The notes: a model not told the origin generated them from the letters alone. A DNA stretch of 64,000 nucleotides from Elephas maximus indicus (GCF_024166365.1 NC_064825.1:103244480-103308479); one strand, 5' to 3'. Positions 32,255 through 43,198 are shown, counted from the stretch's first letter. Numbers and translations: made by a program.

Positions 32255-33012
32255 CCAGGAAACATCCGTGATCTCTCCACTTCTCTTTGTGTGCACTGCC
32301 ATCTCCCTGCTCAAGTCAGTCACCTCTCACCTTGACTCTTCAGAAGCCTCACACTTCTTTCCTTTTCTTGTACTTCCCACAGCTCCTTCTCCACACAACA
32401 CCCAGAGTAACCTTTTAAAATCATAGATCAGATCATGCCACTCTCCTATGAACATCTTCTAATGGCTTCCCACTGAACTTAGAATAAAATATAAACTCCT
32501 TACCAGGTTCTACTTGAGCTAGCCCCTGCCTACCTCCCTGACTTCGTCTCCTACCAACCTCTTTCTTGCCCATATTACCTCAGACACACTGCCCTTCTTT
32601 CCACTCCAAGGACAGATGTGGCGCTTGTTCCCACCTGTGGGGGTTTTGTACTTGTGGCTCTTTTTGTCTGGAATACTCTGCCTTCACGTGTCCACATAAC
32701 CGGCCCGTTCCTCTCACTCAAGTCTTCTTTCAAACGTAGCTCCGCAGAGAGAGGTCCTCCTGACTACCAGACCTCAGGTAGCTCCACTGCCTTCTTCTTC
32801 ACCTTATCCTGCTATATTGTTGTCCCAGCCCTCAATACTACCTGAAATAATCTTGCCCAGATTTTTGCTTATTTACTGTCCACCTTTCTCCTTCTAGAAT
32901 GTATGCTTGATGAGGGCAGGAACTCATCTTGTTCATCACACCAGTGCCTAGAGCTGTGAGTGCCAGGCATGCAATAGGGATTAATAAATACTTATTGAAT
33001 GAATGAATAAAT
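32255..33012 (+). mobile_element. L2 LINE 3' end
   Basis: A long and well-preserved L2 3' region: CTTCTAATGGCTTCCCACTGAACTTAGAATAAAATATAAACTCCTTACC, CTCCAAGGACAG, CTTTGTCTGGAATACTCTGCC-like, GTAGCTCCACTGCC, GATGAGGGCAGGAACTC and AATAAATACTTATTGAATGAATGAATAAATGAATG at the end. L2 has been inactive since before the placental radiation. The frame 32618-32845 lies in it and is not a gene. Confidence 0.85.
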
Positions 33013-33189
33013 GAATGAGTTGAACTGATTGAAGCAAAGAATTCTGGTGAAACAAAGTAGGGGATAGGGTGGGGAGATATGTTTAAAGGGTTAGAGCAAG
33101 ATTGAGAAGGGTCTCAGATGATAGGCTAAAATTTGTAGGCAGTGGGCAGCCACTGAGGATTTTTGGTATTGTGAAAGAAAGGTTTTTTA

Positions 33190-33372
33190 AATTTAATTTC
33201 CCGGTAGTATGTAGAATGGATCGAATTGACTGGATGGCAGTGAGTTTGGTCTTTGGGTTTGTAATCTTTATGGGAGCAAATCTCTAGGTCTTTTCTCCTG
33301 AGGAGCGTCTGGTGGTTTTGAATCACCAACCTTTTGATTAGCAGCCAAGCTAACCACTGCCTTGCTAATGCA
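33190..33372 (-). mobile_element. AfroSINE, older copy
   Basis: GGATCGAATTGACTGGATGGC, TTTATGGGAGCAAATCTCTAGGTCTTTTCTCC, GAATCACCAACCTTTTGATTAGCAGCC and CTAACCACTGCC read as a reversed SINE. It abuts the next SINE on its right. Confidence 0.72.
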
Positions 33373-33382
33373 CGCCCAAAAA

Positions 33383-34055
33383 GGCGCCCTGGTGGTGCAA
33401 TGGTTAAGCACTTGGCTGCTAACTGAAAGGTCAGCAGTTTAAACCCACTAGTGGCTCCAGGGGAGAAAAGACCTGGTATGGTGATGTGCTCCTGTAAAGA
33501 CTGTTGTTATTTGGTGCTGTCAAGTCACTTCCAATTTATAGTAACGCTATGTACAACAGAATGAAGCACTGCCCGGTCCTATACCATCCTCACAATCATT
33601 GTTATGCTTGAGCCCATTGTTGCAGCCACTGTGTCAATCCATCGTGTTGAAAGTCTTCTTCTTTTGCACTGACCATGTACTTTATCAAGCATGATATCCT
33701 TCTCCAGGGACTGATCCCTCCTGATAACATGCCCAAAGTACATGAGACAAAGTCTTGCCATCCTTGCTTCTAATGGGCATTCTAAGCTTCTTCAAAGACA
33801 GATTTGTTCATTCTTCTGGTAGTCCATGGTATATTTATTTAGAATTCATATTTATAAAAATATTTATATTTATTAGAATTAATACTCTTCACGCACAACA
33901 CAAATCAGAGGCATCAATTCTTCTTTGGCCTTCCTTATTCACTGTCCAGCTCCATAAAGAGTACAGCTTAGGAAACCCTATGGGGCAGTCCTACTCTGTC
34001 CTACAGGCTTGCTCTGAGTCAGAATCAACTTGACCACACACAATGACAACAATAC
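33383..34055 (+). mobile_element. AfroSINE split by an RTE fragment
   Basis: The 5' half (33383-33500) has the head GCGCCCTGGTGGTGCAATGGTTAAGC and stops at CCTGTAAAGACT. The 3' half (33954-34055) resumes at CATAAAGAGTACAGCTTAGGAAACCC and ends CAACTTGACCACACACAATGACAAC. TAAAGACT and TAAAGAGT on the two sides are the decayed target duplication of the RTE insertion. Confidence 0.88.
33501..33953 (-). mobile_element. RTE LINE 3' fragment within the SINE
   Basis: Plus strand begins GTTGTTATTTGGTGCTGTCAAGTCACTTCC, the reversed RTE 3' end, and covers the RT C-terminal region to TTCCTTATTCACTGTCCAGC. An AT-rich insert or expansion of about 55 bases breaks it at 33833-33888. The minus-strand frame 33761-33579 belongs to it. 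Confidence 0.85.
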
Positions 34056-34290
34056 AGGTCCTGTCCTAAGCACTGGAGATACTGCAGTGAACACAACACC
34101 TACAATGTCTGCCTTCACACTGGGACAGATGGGTAGATAGATGGATGGATGGATGGATGGGCGGACGGATAGAATGTGTGTGTGTGTATGTTTCTGCAGT
34201 GATAAGTGCAGTGGAGAAAAGTAAAGCTGGAAAGGAGAAAGGGGAGTTGCCAGAGGTGGGAGAAGGGCTGGAATTGTAAATAGGGTGGTG
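34056..34290. repeat. Ancient repeat with a GATG microsatellite
   Basis: AAGCACTGGAGATACTGCAGTGAACACAAC is the common ancient repeat seen also near 20.8 kb. It holds a short GGAT tandem repeat (34129-34170) and a TG run (34177-34188). Confidence 0.7.
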
Positions 34291-34291
34291 T

Positions 34292-34824
34292 ATCAGTCAG
34301 GATTCTCCAGAGAAACAGACCGACAGGGTATGCCATTGTTGTTAGGTGCGTCAAGTTGATCCCGACTCATAATGACCTTATGTACAACTGAACGCATCAC
34401 TGCCCGGTCCTGTGTCATCCTCACAATTGTTATGTTTGAGCCCGTGGTTGCAGCCATTGCGTAGGATATATACACATGTATATAGAAAGGTTCATTTTAA
34501 GGAATTGACTCAAGCGATTTTGAAGAGTGGCAGATCCAAGATCTGAAGGATAAACGGCAGGCTGGAAATTCCAGGAGGGTTTCTATGTTACAGTCTTAAG
34601 GCCGAATTCCTTCTCGGGAAACCTTGGTTTTTGCTTTCAAGAACTGACTAGATGAGGCTCACCCATATTATTATAGGCAATCGCCTTTACTTAATGTCAA
34701 CTAAGTGTAAATGTTAATCACATTTACAAAATGCCTTCCCAGCACCATCTAGACTAGTGTTTGACCAGACTACAGGGCACCATAGACTAGCCAAGTTGAC
34801 ACAAAAAGTTAACCATCACAGGTG
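34292..34824 (-). mobile_element. MLT2-like LTR with an RTE insert
   Basis: Plus strand starts GTATCAGTCAGGATTCTCCAGAGAAACAGA and ends CAAGTTGACACAAAAAGTTAACCATCACA, the reversed MLT2-type LTR. It has GAGGCTCACCCATATTATTATAGG and TTGACCAGACTACAGGGCACC within. A short reversed RTE 3' end (34332-34460) is inserted close to its left end. Solo LTR. Confidence 0.82.
34332..34460 (-). mobile_element. Short RTE 3' end fragment
   Basis: GTTGTTAGGTGCGTCAAGTTGATCCCGACTCATAATGACC followed by CACTGCCCGGTCCTGTGTCATCCTCACAATTGTTATG is the reversed RTE tail. It stops at GCAGCCATTGCG. Confidence 0.85.
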
Positions 34825-35190
34825 GTACCAGTGGGCTTTTCAGAGAAAGTCACCCAGATTCTGGGCTGTACCAAGCACAGTGAAGGGGAACTTTTTTTTT
34901 TTTTTTTTTTAAAGAAATATATTTGTTCTTGGGCAGTAGATTCTTGAGACAAAGGCTGGCTTTGCTAGAGTCTGTGGTGATGACCATTGGGGGTCCTGTG
35001 GCTCTGAGTGTAGACAGCAGAAATGAAACTTTTGCTATCAGCACTGCAAATGCAACTTCCTGCTTCCTTCTCGAAAACTAAACCCAAGATGTTAGCATAA
35101 ATAATTTGCACAAAGTCTCAACCTCGAGTCACCTTTGACTAGTTTGAGTGTGGGGCAAGAGCCCACAACGGTCAAGCCCTATTGTGTGAT
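34825..35190. other. No gene recognised
   Basis: Contains a 22-base T run at 34889-34910 and otherwise unassigned sequence. Confidence 0.5.
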
Positions 35191-35720
35191 AAGCATGGAG
35201 TTAGGCTTCTCCTTACCCCATCCCATTTTATCTTCCAGGCAGCCCTAAGGGGAGATATTGTTCCCATTTTGTAGATGAGAAAACCAACTCTCAGGGCGCC
35301 TTACATGACTTGCCCAAAGTCAACGCAGCTTGGAAGTGACAGACCAGAGACTCAAACCCAAGTTAGCCTGGCTCCGTTTCCGTGCTCTCTCTGTGACGTC
35401 ACAGCCTCTTTCCCAGCCTCGTGGCTGGAGTAGTTTTGAAAGAAACTACTGAAACCTCTCCCAGAAGGAAACTCAATTTCATAGTCCAACCCCCTCATTT
35501 TACAGATCAGATAAGCCAAAAATATGAACACACGCCTAAACACCTGGTAGCCGGCAATAAATATTGGTTTTCTGTTTCACAAATCAGAGGCCCAGAGAGC
35601 TGATGTTACTTGCCTAAGGTCACACAGTAGGTTAGCAGCAAAGCCTGCACTCTAAGCTACGTCTGGACTTCTAGATTTTTTCCACTACCCTCTGAGCCAC
35701 TTTAAGCTTAGAGGTCAAAG
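35191..35720 (-). repeat. MIR-type SINE fragments
   Basis: Reversed MIR blocks at 35195-35370 (CATTTTGTAGATGAGAAAACCAACTCTCAGGG, CATGACTTGCCCAAAGTCAACGCAGC) and 35585-35705 (GGCCCAGAGAGCTGATG, TTGCCTAAGGTCACACAGTAGG). A third weak patch (TTTTACAGATCAGATAAGCC) lies at 35498-35517. Confidence 0.75.
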
Positions 35721-35921
35721 GCTGTAGTGTCAATGCGGGAGAGCTATTCGGCTTTGCTAGTTTGTCCACAAGACCCCACGGGGCAGGAGCGGGGCAGGAG
35801 GGGAGTGAGAAGAAAGTCTGGAACCCTCTCAAGTCCAGGATGGGGAGGATGGCAAGGCAAGAGAGGGCCTTCCTGGTGACTTTCATTCAGATATACAGTC
35901 AACCAGTAACTTATTTAGTGG

Positions 35922-36118
35922 AGCCCTGGTGATGCAATGGTTAAGCACTCAGCTGCTAGGTGGTTCGCACCCACCCAGCTACTCAGTGGGAGAAAGACCT
36001 GGCTCTCCACTCCTGTAAAAATCACAGCCTAGAAAACCTTATGGGGCAGTTCTACTCTGTCACATGGGGTCACTATGAGTGGGAATTGTCTTGGTGGCAC
36101 CTAGTAACAACAATTGTA
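35922..36118 (+). mobile_element. AfroSINE
   Basis: Head GGAGCCCTGGTGATGCAATGGTTAAGCACTC, body CCTGTAAAAATCACAGCC and tail GTGGGAATTGTCTTGGTGGCACCTAGTAACAACAA. A few bases around the usual box B are missing (GCTAGGTGGTTCGCACCC). Confidence 0.9.
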
Positions 36119-36407
36119 CTTATTCAGCTCTGCTGGGTGCCATGCGCTGGGGATGAAGTGCAAGAGGAAGCCCCAATCCCAGCCCTCTGGGGGCTAGTAG
36201 GCTCATGGGAGGGGCAGATAAGCTGAAGATGGAAACTGCATGTTAAGTTCTACCACTGGAGTCAGCACAAGGGGGTGTGGGGGCTCAGAAAAACCAGGTT
36301 AAGTGACGTTTTTAAGGACACGTGGCTGCCAGACACTGTCTCTGATGTCTTCACATGGCTGTTTCTGGCAGAAATTCCCTGAAAATATCCACTCCTGTGA
36401 TTGTCAA

Positions 36408-36566
36408 TGGAGCTCTGGTGGCGCAGTGGTTAAGAGCTGGCTGCTAACCAAAATGTCGGCAGTTCGCATCCACCAGCCTCTCCTTGGAAACCCTACGGGG
36501 GAGTTCTACTCTGTCCTATAGGTCACTATGAGTCAGAATTGACCTGATGACAACAGGTTTGGTTTT
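36408..36566 (+). mobile_element. AfroSINE with clear target duplication
   Basis: Short subfamily without the AAAGATTACAG block: GGAGCTCTGGTGGCGCAGTG to GAATTGACCTGATGACAACAGG, then a GGTTTGGTTTTTGG tail. TGATTGTCAATG occurs on both sides (left copy ends at about 36409, right copy begins at about 36576), a 12 bp duplication with no mismatch. Probably a relatively young copy. Confidence 0.93.
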
Positions 36567-36674
36567 TGGTTTGATGATTGTCAATGATCATTTAAGACTA
36601 CTGTAAAAATAAGTATTACAGGAAAATGGCGGGTGGGGTTGGGGTATTGGCCAATAACAGAGAGCAGCCAGAAC

Positions 36675-36815
36675 TGGTCCAAACCAAACCCGTTGCCGCT
36701 GAATCTATTCTGACTCATAGCGACCCTGTAGGACAGAGTAGAACTGCCCCATAGGGTTTCCAAGGAGCGGCTGGTAGGTTCAGACTGCTGACCTCTTGGT
36801 TAGCAGTCAGTAAGT
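36675..36815 (-). mobile_element. AfroSINE, short subfamily
   Basis: AACCAAACCCGTTGCCGCTGAATC, AGAACTGCCCCATAGGGTTTCCAAGGAGCGGCTGG, and CTTGGTTAGCAG; the head is truncated after it. Confidence 0.88.
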
Positions 36816-37088
36816 GACTCTGAAGTCACTGAGATTTGACCCACTTGAGCTGCATAGGCACACATCTGTTGTTACAGCGAATTTGCTTTTCAAAGTGCTT
36901 TGCTTTGAGGAGCTGGGTGGTGGGGGGCTGAGAGCTGATGTGTGGGGGAGGAAAAGCCTTCCTGGAGGGAGACTACAGTGGGACAGTTGGTGCTAGTAGG
37001 GACTAGGAAAGTAACTGCGACCCTTGTGGTCACCTCGTCCCAACCATCAAGTCACTTGTTTATGTATCCATTCCTGTTTGTTAAGAGC

Positions 37089-37266
37089 TTAGAAACCCTG
37101 GTGGTGTAGTGGTTAAGCGCTACAGCTGCTAACCAAGAGGACGGCAGTTTGATTCCACCAGGCGCTCCTTGGAAACCGTATGGGGCAGTTCTACTCTGTC
37201 CTATAGGGTCGCTATGAGTCGGAATCGACTCCATGGCAACGGGTTTGGTTTTTTTTTTTTTTTGGT
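37089..37266 (+). mobile_element. AfroSINE, short subfamily
   Basis: AGAAACCCTGGTGGTGTAGTGGTTAAGCGC to GAGTCGGAATCGACTCCATGGCAACGGG, then GGTTTGG and a T run. Little diverged from the family as judged from the clean RTE-like end. Confidence 0.93.
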
Positions 37267-37394
37267 TTAGCTAGGCTTTGGGAAGACACTGGTGAGTTTC
37301 CCCCAGCTGAACTTTGGGGGAGTTAAATGACAGCAAAGCAGCCCAAAATAGGATAGCCAAGATTGGAACTGACTGTTAAACCGGTTAAGCCCAC

Positions 37395-37940
37395 CTTGGG
37401 GTCTTATTTTAAAATTGTGGTTTAATATATATATAAAGTGTATATATATACACATAAAAATATATACCTATATATGTATGTACGTAACATTAACATTTGC
37501 CAGTTCAATAATTTTTACATGTATAATTCAATGACATTGATTGACAATGACATTCATCATGTTGTACAACATTACCACAATCCTTTTCCAGATTATTTTA
37601 CCCCCATTAACAGAAACTCAGTGCCCCATAAGCAGTGAATGCCACATTCCCCCTTTCTCCCATCCCTAGTAACCACTAACAAACTTTGGTCTATAAATAT
37701 TTTCCTATTACATATAAGTGGACTCATATAATCTTTGTCCTTTTGTGACTGACTTATTTCACTCAGCATTATGTTTCCAAGGTTCACCTATGTTGTAGCA
37801 TGTATCAGGACTTTAATTCTCTTCATGGCTGAGTAATATTCCACTGTATGGATAGAGAGCACTTTGTGTATCCATTCATCTATTGATGGACATTGGGATT
37901 GTTTCCATCTTTTGACTTCTGTGAATAGTGCTGCAACTTT
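37395..37940 (-). mobile_element. L1 LINE 3' region, older type
   Basis: Reversed L1 3' region: TAACATTAACATTTGCCAG, CCCCCATTAACAGAAACTCAGTGCCC, CATTCCCCCTTTCTCCCATCCCTAGTAACC, TTTATTTCACTCAGCATTATG-like and CATGGCTGAGTAATATTCCACTGTATGG. These blocks match the region just after ORF2 in old mammalian L1s. A TA-rich patch marks the left side (37420-37490). Confidence 0.85.
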
Positions 37941-38399
37941 GGGGTCTTGATATCATCATGGTGCCCTCATGGAGGAAAGACATTCTTGGCAGAATGGGAG
38001 GTTCTGAGTTATATGAATATTTGGATATTTTAAAATCAGGCAGATGAAGTGGGAGATACAAATACATTTACAGTTATGAACTGGAACCAGGGAATCAGCC
38101 TAAATGTGTGTTTAGCAGGTAGAGAGTATATTTTACATTTGAATTTAAATGCCTTTAGGAGGTGGTTGTGTTCCCAACTTCCTTGGTTTACCCACTCCCA
38201 GCTGACCCCTCTGATGCACATATTTACAATATCTGTGACCTGTCCAGCCCCTGTAGCTAACTGAATTTTCCACTCCAAGTCTTGAGGGTCTGTTATTCAC
38301 ATGTTAATAAACCAATGGTAGATTTGCAGACTGTGCTATGGTTTTAAACTTCAAACCTTTCTAATTCTCATTGTAATGAACGGTCATGATTATCATGAT

Positions 38400-38990
38400 G
38401 ACAGTTGACATTCATTTCCATTCATTCCACATTTGTTTATTGAGTGCTGCCATGTGCCAACACTGTTTTAGGTCTTAGGAATACAGCAGTGAAGAAAACA
38501 TAAAAATGGAGCTTGAATTCCAGTGTGTGTGGGGAGAGACAGGCAATAAAGAAACCATATAATTAAAATATAGTTAGTTGGATGCTAATAAATGCTAAAG
38601 AGGAAATGTAGGAAAGGGGACAAGAAGTGTTGGAGGATGAAGGGTTAGATAGGGTGGCCAAGTAGGCTTCTCTGAAAAGGTGAATATTTAGTAAATACCT
38701 GAGTAAAGTGAGGGAGCTGATCATGTGACTACCAAAAAAGGCAAAAACATTCTAGGTTGAGGAAACAGCACGTGAAAAGGCCCTGAGGTGGGACCAGGTC
38801 TGATGTGTTGGAAGAGCCCTAGCAATGCACCATGTACTATTTGAAGCTCTCTCACTCCTACGTAGGTGGTACTGTCATTGTTCTCATTTACAGACAGGCA
38901 GACTGTGGACAGAGAGGCTAAGCCAATTGCTCCAGGTTACATAAGCAGCAGAGGCAGGTTTCTAACCCAGGCAGTGGTCTTAAATACCAA
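38400..38990 (+). repeat. Ancient repeat and MIR fragment
   Basis: CATTTGTTTATTGAGTGCTGCCATGTGCC, GGAATACAGCAGTGAAGAAAAC, AGGCTTCTCTGAAAAGGTGAATATT and GGCCCTGAGGTGGGACC repeat the block order of 26.0-26.7 kb. A reversed MIR (CTCATTTACAGACAGGCAGACTGTGGACAGAGAGG, CCAGGTTACATAAGC) lies at 38860-38985. Confidence 0.65.
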
Positions 38991-39688
38991 GGTATGTTAA
39001 ATAAATGATTTAATTGGCCTGGGTAGACTCAAGTACCCAAGATTTATATCTCCAGCCAGCAGAGGGTTTTCCAAGCCCTGAGCCCTGGAGGAAAAGCCTG
39101 GGTGTGGTGGTAGGAGAGGGAGTGACTCAGTCCTTGGCCTGCTTCCTGCTGAGTCACTGCTTGAGGGCCAAGGAGGGAGTGCTCAGCCCTTACCTCCTCA
39201 CAGTGGTAGGTTCCTGCCTTCTGGGGGAGATGCCTGGTGACAGGCTTAACCACACAACATCAGTGGACGCATTTGCCTAACTATCCCAACAGCTTCATTG
39301 TGAAATTGTGGGTAGGCTTTGTTTCCTAATGTGGCCCCACAGCCAGTAAGAGGGAACAGCCCTGGAGGTTGACTTTCTGCCCAACCTAGCACTGTATTCT
39401 CCATAATGTCCTGGATGGACAGAAGTGTCCAGAAAAGTTCAAAGTTTAAAACTGTACCATATTCTGCAAATCCATCATTGGTTCATTGAAGCTTGGAGAA
39501 GATCTACTGGTAGGGTGGAAAACTCAGCAGCACTGTCTGGGCAGGTGGGCCTTGTTAGGCTGGCTCTCTTCCATCTTAGGCTAAATTACTCAGGAACAAT
39601 TGTGTGCTTGGAATGCTGCTACAAAGGTAAACAAGATGCCAAGGGGAGCCACACACATCACCCTGGGCCTCATGATGCTCACTATCTA
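38991..39688. other. No gene recognised
   Basis: Overlapping frames of 69-111 residues on both strands (39014-39280, 39253-39044, 39425-39760) show no domain. The last one runs into a SINE, which argues against a gene. Confidence 0.45.
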
Positions 39689-39689
39689 G

Positions 39690-39831
39690 AAAAACCCGTT
39701 GCTGTTGGGTCAATTCCAACTCATAGCATCCCTATAGATCAGAGCAGAACTGGCCCATAGGGTTTCCAAGGAGCAGCTGGTGGATTCAAACTGCAGCCAA
39801 ATGCTTAATCACTGAGCCACCAGGGCCCCTC
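39690..39831 (-). mobile_element. AfroSINE, short subfamily
   Basis: AAAACCCGTTGCTGTTGGGTCAATTCCAACTC to CACTGAGCCACCAGGGCCCCT. A few bases of the box B region are missing. Confidence 0.9.
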
Positions 39832-39876
39832 ACTCTCTAGACATATACACAAATCCAGCAAGAAAGGAATTGGTAT

Positions 39877-40042
39877 GGAAACCCTGGTGGCGTAGTGGTT
39901 AAGTGCTATGGCTGCTAACCAAAAGGTTGGCAGTTCGAATCTACCAGGTGCTCCTTGGAAACTCTATGGGGCAGTTCTACTCTATCCTATACGGTCACTA
40001 TGAGTCAGAATCGACTCAATGGTACTGGATTTGGTTTATTGT
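39877..40042 (+). mobile_element. AfroSINE, short subfamily
   Basis: GGAAACCCTGGTGGCGTAGTGGTTAAGTGC, box B CAGTTCGAATCTACC, tail GAGTCAGAATCGACTCAATGG, then GGATTTGGTTT. Confidence 0.93.
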
Positions 40043-40084
40043 GTGTATACCAAGTTTGCTGAAGCTTCAAAATTGGGATTAATG

Positions 40085-40255
40085 AAGAATAGTAATAGCC
40101 AACATGTACTGAGCACTTACTACGTGCCAGGTAGTATTCTAAATATTTAACACGTCTTATCTCATTGTTACAGCCCTCACAACATTCTGGAAGAGAAGCA
40201 CTTCCCATTTTATAGGTAATCAAATGAAGTCACAGTGAGGAAAGGGTGAGAGGAC
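40085..40255 (-). repeat. MIR-type SINE
   Basis: Reversed order: ACTGAGCACTTACTACGTGCCAGG, TTTAACACGTCTTATCTCATTG, CCCATTTTATAGGTAATCAAATGAAGTCACAG. Confidence 0.83.
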
Positions 40256-40353
40256 AGTGAAGCAAGATCTTAGAGTCAGGAAAGTACAGGCTGGATTTTA
40301 GGAGCTGTGAGGGGCTTTGAGTGGAAGAAAAGCCTGCTGACCCTCTCACCCTG

Positions 40354-40866
40354 TGTCATGGATTGAATTGTGTCCCCCCCCAAAATATGTGTCAACATGG
40401 TTAGGCCTTGACTCCCAGTATTGTGTGGTTGTCCTCCATTTTGTGATTGTAATTTTATGTTGAGAGGATTAGGGTGGGATTGTAACACCATCATCACTCA
40501 GGTCACCTCCCTGATCCAAGGTCAAGGGAGTTTCCCTGGGGTGTGGCCTGCACCGCCTTTATCTCTCAAGAGATAAAAGGAAAGGGAAGCAAGCAGAGAG
40601 TTGGGGACCTCATATCACCAAGAAAGCTTCAACAGGAGCAGAGCACGTCCTTTGGACATGGGATCCCTGTGCCTGAGAAGCTCCTTGACCAGGTGAAGAT
40701 TGAGGACAAGGACCTTCCTTCAGAGCTGATAGAGAAAGCCTTCCCCTGCAGCCGACGCCCTGAATTTGGACTTGTAACCTGCTAGACTGTCAGAAAATAA
40801 ATTTATCTTTGTTAAAGCCATCCGCTTGTGGTATTTCTGTTATAGCAGCACTAGATGACTAAGACA
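40354..40866 (+). mobile_element. Solo MaLR LTR with perfect target duplication
   Basis: TGTCATGGATTGAATTGTGTCCCCCCCCAAAATATG to GTTATAGCAGCACTAGATGACTAAGACA, 513 bp, with AATAAATTTATCTTTGTTAAAGCC before the end. CCCTG flanks it on both sides (40349-40353 and 40867-40871), a perfect 5 bp duplication. The 80-residue frame inside (40543-40785) is LTR sequence. Confidence 0.93.
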
Positions 40867-40871
40867 CCCTG

Positions 40872-42480
40872 GCATTACTGGTACGAATCAAACAAACAGG
40901 AAATAACAAATGTTGGAGAGGCTGTGGGGAGATCAGAACTCTTATGCACTGCTGATGGGAATGCAAAATGATACAACCATTTTGGAAAATGATATGGCAC
41001 TTCCTTAGAAAGCTAGAAATAGAAATACCACATGATCCAACAATCCCACACCTAGGAATATATCCTTCAGAAATAAGAGTCATCACATGAATAGACATAT
41101 GCACACCCATGTTCATTGCAGCGTTGTTCACAATAGCAAAAAGATGAAAACAACCTAGATGCCCATCAACAGATGAGTGGATAAACAACCTGTGGTACAT
41201 ACACATAATGGAGTATTATGCAACGATAAAGAACAGTGATGAATCTATGAAACATTTCATAACATGGGTGAATCTGGAGGGCATTATGTTGAGTGAAATA
41301 AGTCAGTCACAAAAGGACAAATATTGTATGAGACCACTACTGTAAAAACACATGAAAAGGTTTATACACAAAAAGAAACAATCTTTGATGGTTACGAGGA
41401 AGGGGAAAGGTGGGGATGGAAAAACACTAAATAGACAGTAGATAAGTGGTAAATTTGGTGAAGGGTAAGACAGTACCCAATACTGGTACCAGCACAGCTA
41501 GTACATGGCAAGGTCATGGAAGCTCCATGCCTACCTACCTGTTGCTGTCGAGTCGATTCTGACTCATAGTAACCATAAAGGACAGAGTAGAACTGCCCCA
41601 TAGGGTTTCCAAGGAATGCCCGATGGATTCAAACTGCTGACCTTTTGGTTAGCAGCAGTAGCTCTTAACCACTACGCCATCAGGGTTTCCAGAAGCTCCA
41701 TAGACATATCCAAACTCCCTGAGGGACCAGATTGCTAGGCTGAAGGCTGTGGGGACCATGATCTCAGGGAACATCTAGCTCAACTGCATAACATAGTTTA
41801 TGTTATATAAACGTAGTTTATGAATGTAGTATGTAGCATTCTACTGTCTATTTTGGTGAGTGGCGTCTGGGGTCTTAAGAGCCTGTGAGTGGCCATCTAA
41901 GATACTCCACTGGCTTCAACCCTTCGGAAACAAGGGAGAATGAAGAAAGCTAATGAAACAAGGGGAAGAGTAGTCCAAAGGACTAATGGACCACGACTAC
42001 CACTGCCTCCACCAGACTAAGTCTAGTACAACTACATGCTGCCCAGCTACCATCACTGACTGCTTTGACAGGGATCAAAATAGAGAGTCCTGGACAGAGC
42101 TGGAGAAAAATGTAGAACAAAATTCTAACTCACGAAAAGAAAAAAAAAAAAGACCAGACTTACTGGCCTGACATAGACTGGAGAAACCCCAAGAGTATGG
42201 CCCTCGAACCCCCTTTTAGCTCAGTAATGAAGTCACTCCTGAGGTTCAGCCTTCAGTCAAAGATTAGACAGGCCCATAAAACAAAACAAGACTAAAGGGG
42301 CAAGGACTAGAAGGCATGAGGGGACAGGAAAGCTGATAATAGGGAACCCAAGGTTGAGAAGGGAGAGTGTTGACATGTCGTGGGGTTGTTTACCAATGTC
42401 ATAAAACAACATGTATACTAACTGTTTAATGAGAAACTAGTTTGTTCCATAAACCTTCATCTAAAGTACAAGAAAAAAAA
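40872..42480 (+). mobile_element. L1 LINE 3' part with long 3' UTR
   Basis: Begins within the region after ORF2: AACAAATGTTGGAGAGGCTGTGGGG, GCACTGCTGATGGGAATGC, AACAATCCCACACCTAGGAATATATCC, CAACCTAGATGCCCATCAACAG and GAGTGAAATAAGTCAGTCAC. Beyond 41.4 kb the 3' UTR (GGGGTCTTAAGAGCCTGTGAGTGGCC, GACAGAGCTGGAGAAAAATGTAG, CATGTCGTGGGGTTG) is the same type as the reversed piece at 45.3-45.9 kb. The tail is A-rich from 42469. Confidence 0.87.
41535..41692 (-). mobile_element. AfroSINE inside the L1 3' UTR
   Basis: TACCTGTTGCTGTCGAGTCGATTCTG to CTTAACCACTACGCCATCAGGGTTTCC. GGAAGCTCCATG (left) and AGAAGCTCCATA (right) form the target duplication. Confidence 0.92.
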
Positions 42481-42494
42481 CCCAAAAAACAAAA

Positions 42495-42613
42495 CTTGCT
42501 GATCTACTTCCATAAGATTACAGCCATTGAAAACCCTCTGGAGTGTAGTTCTTCTCTGACACAGATGGGTTGTTATTAGTCGGACTTGACTGGACAGTAA
42601 CCAGTTTGGTGTT
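42495..42613 (+). mobile_element. AfroSINE 3' half
   Basis: Starts in the body (TGATCTACTTCCATAAGATTACAGCC) and ends TTAGTCGGACTTGACTGGACAGTAACC. Confidence 0.8.
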
Positions 42614-42944
42614 GGTGTGAGAGGCTATGAGGGGCTGGCACAAGTGGGAGGGGGAGAAGTTACAGTGAGAGATAAGCCTGGAGAGGACAGTGGGGCCATG
42701 TCATGGAGTTTGAACTTGAGTTCATGGGTGGTAGGGAGCCACTGACTATTTTTTAAGCGTGTTTCTTCTTGATGCCCCAGAGCTGTTTCTTTGTGGATTT
42801 GGTTTATGGTTGACTTGGAGCACGAATAGTGAGGATTAAACAAAAACAGTAGAAGGAGCTCAGACTCTTTTTTGAGACCTTTCCCTTGTTTCTTGCTCAC
42901 CAAGTATCCTTTCCATTTGCTGAACTTCTGCTCCAGAATATCCT
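42614..42944. repeat. Ancient repeat remnant
   Basis: GGAGTTTGAACTTGAGTTCATGGGTGGTAGGGAGCCACTGAC resembles the right part of the ancient repeat at 26.0 kb. The remainder is unassigned. Confidence 0.5.
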
Positions 42945-43198
42945 TAGATAGAAACCGCATGTTATGTGCACCAATGTTCACTACAGCACTTTTCACAAGA
43001 GCCAAAAGGTGGCAACAGCCCAAGTGTACATCAACGGAAGAGTGGATAAACAAAATGTGGTACATAATACAATGGAATATTACTCAGCCAAAAAGAAAAG
43101 CCAAGTCCTGATATATTCTACAACATGGATGAACCTTGAAAACATTATGCTAGGTAAAGCAAGTCAATCACAAGAGAATAAATATGGTATGATCCCAA

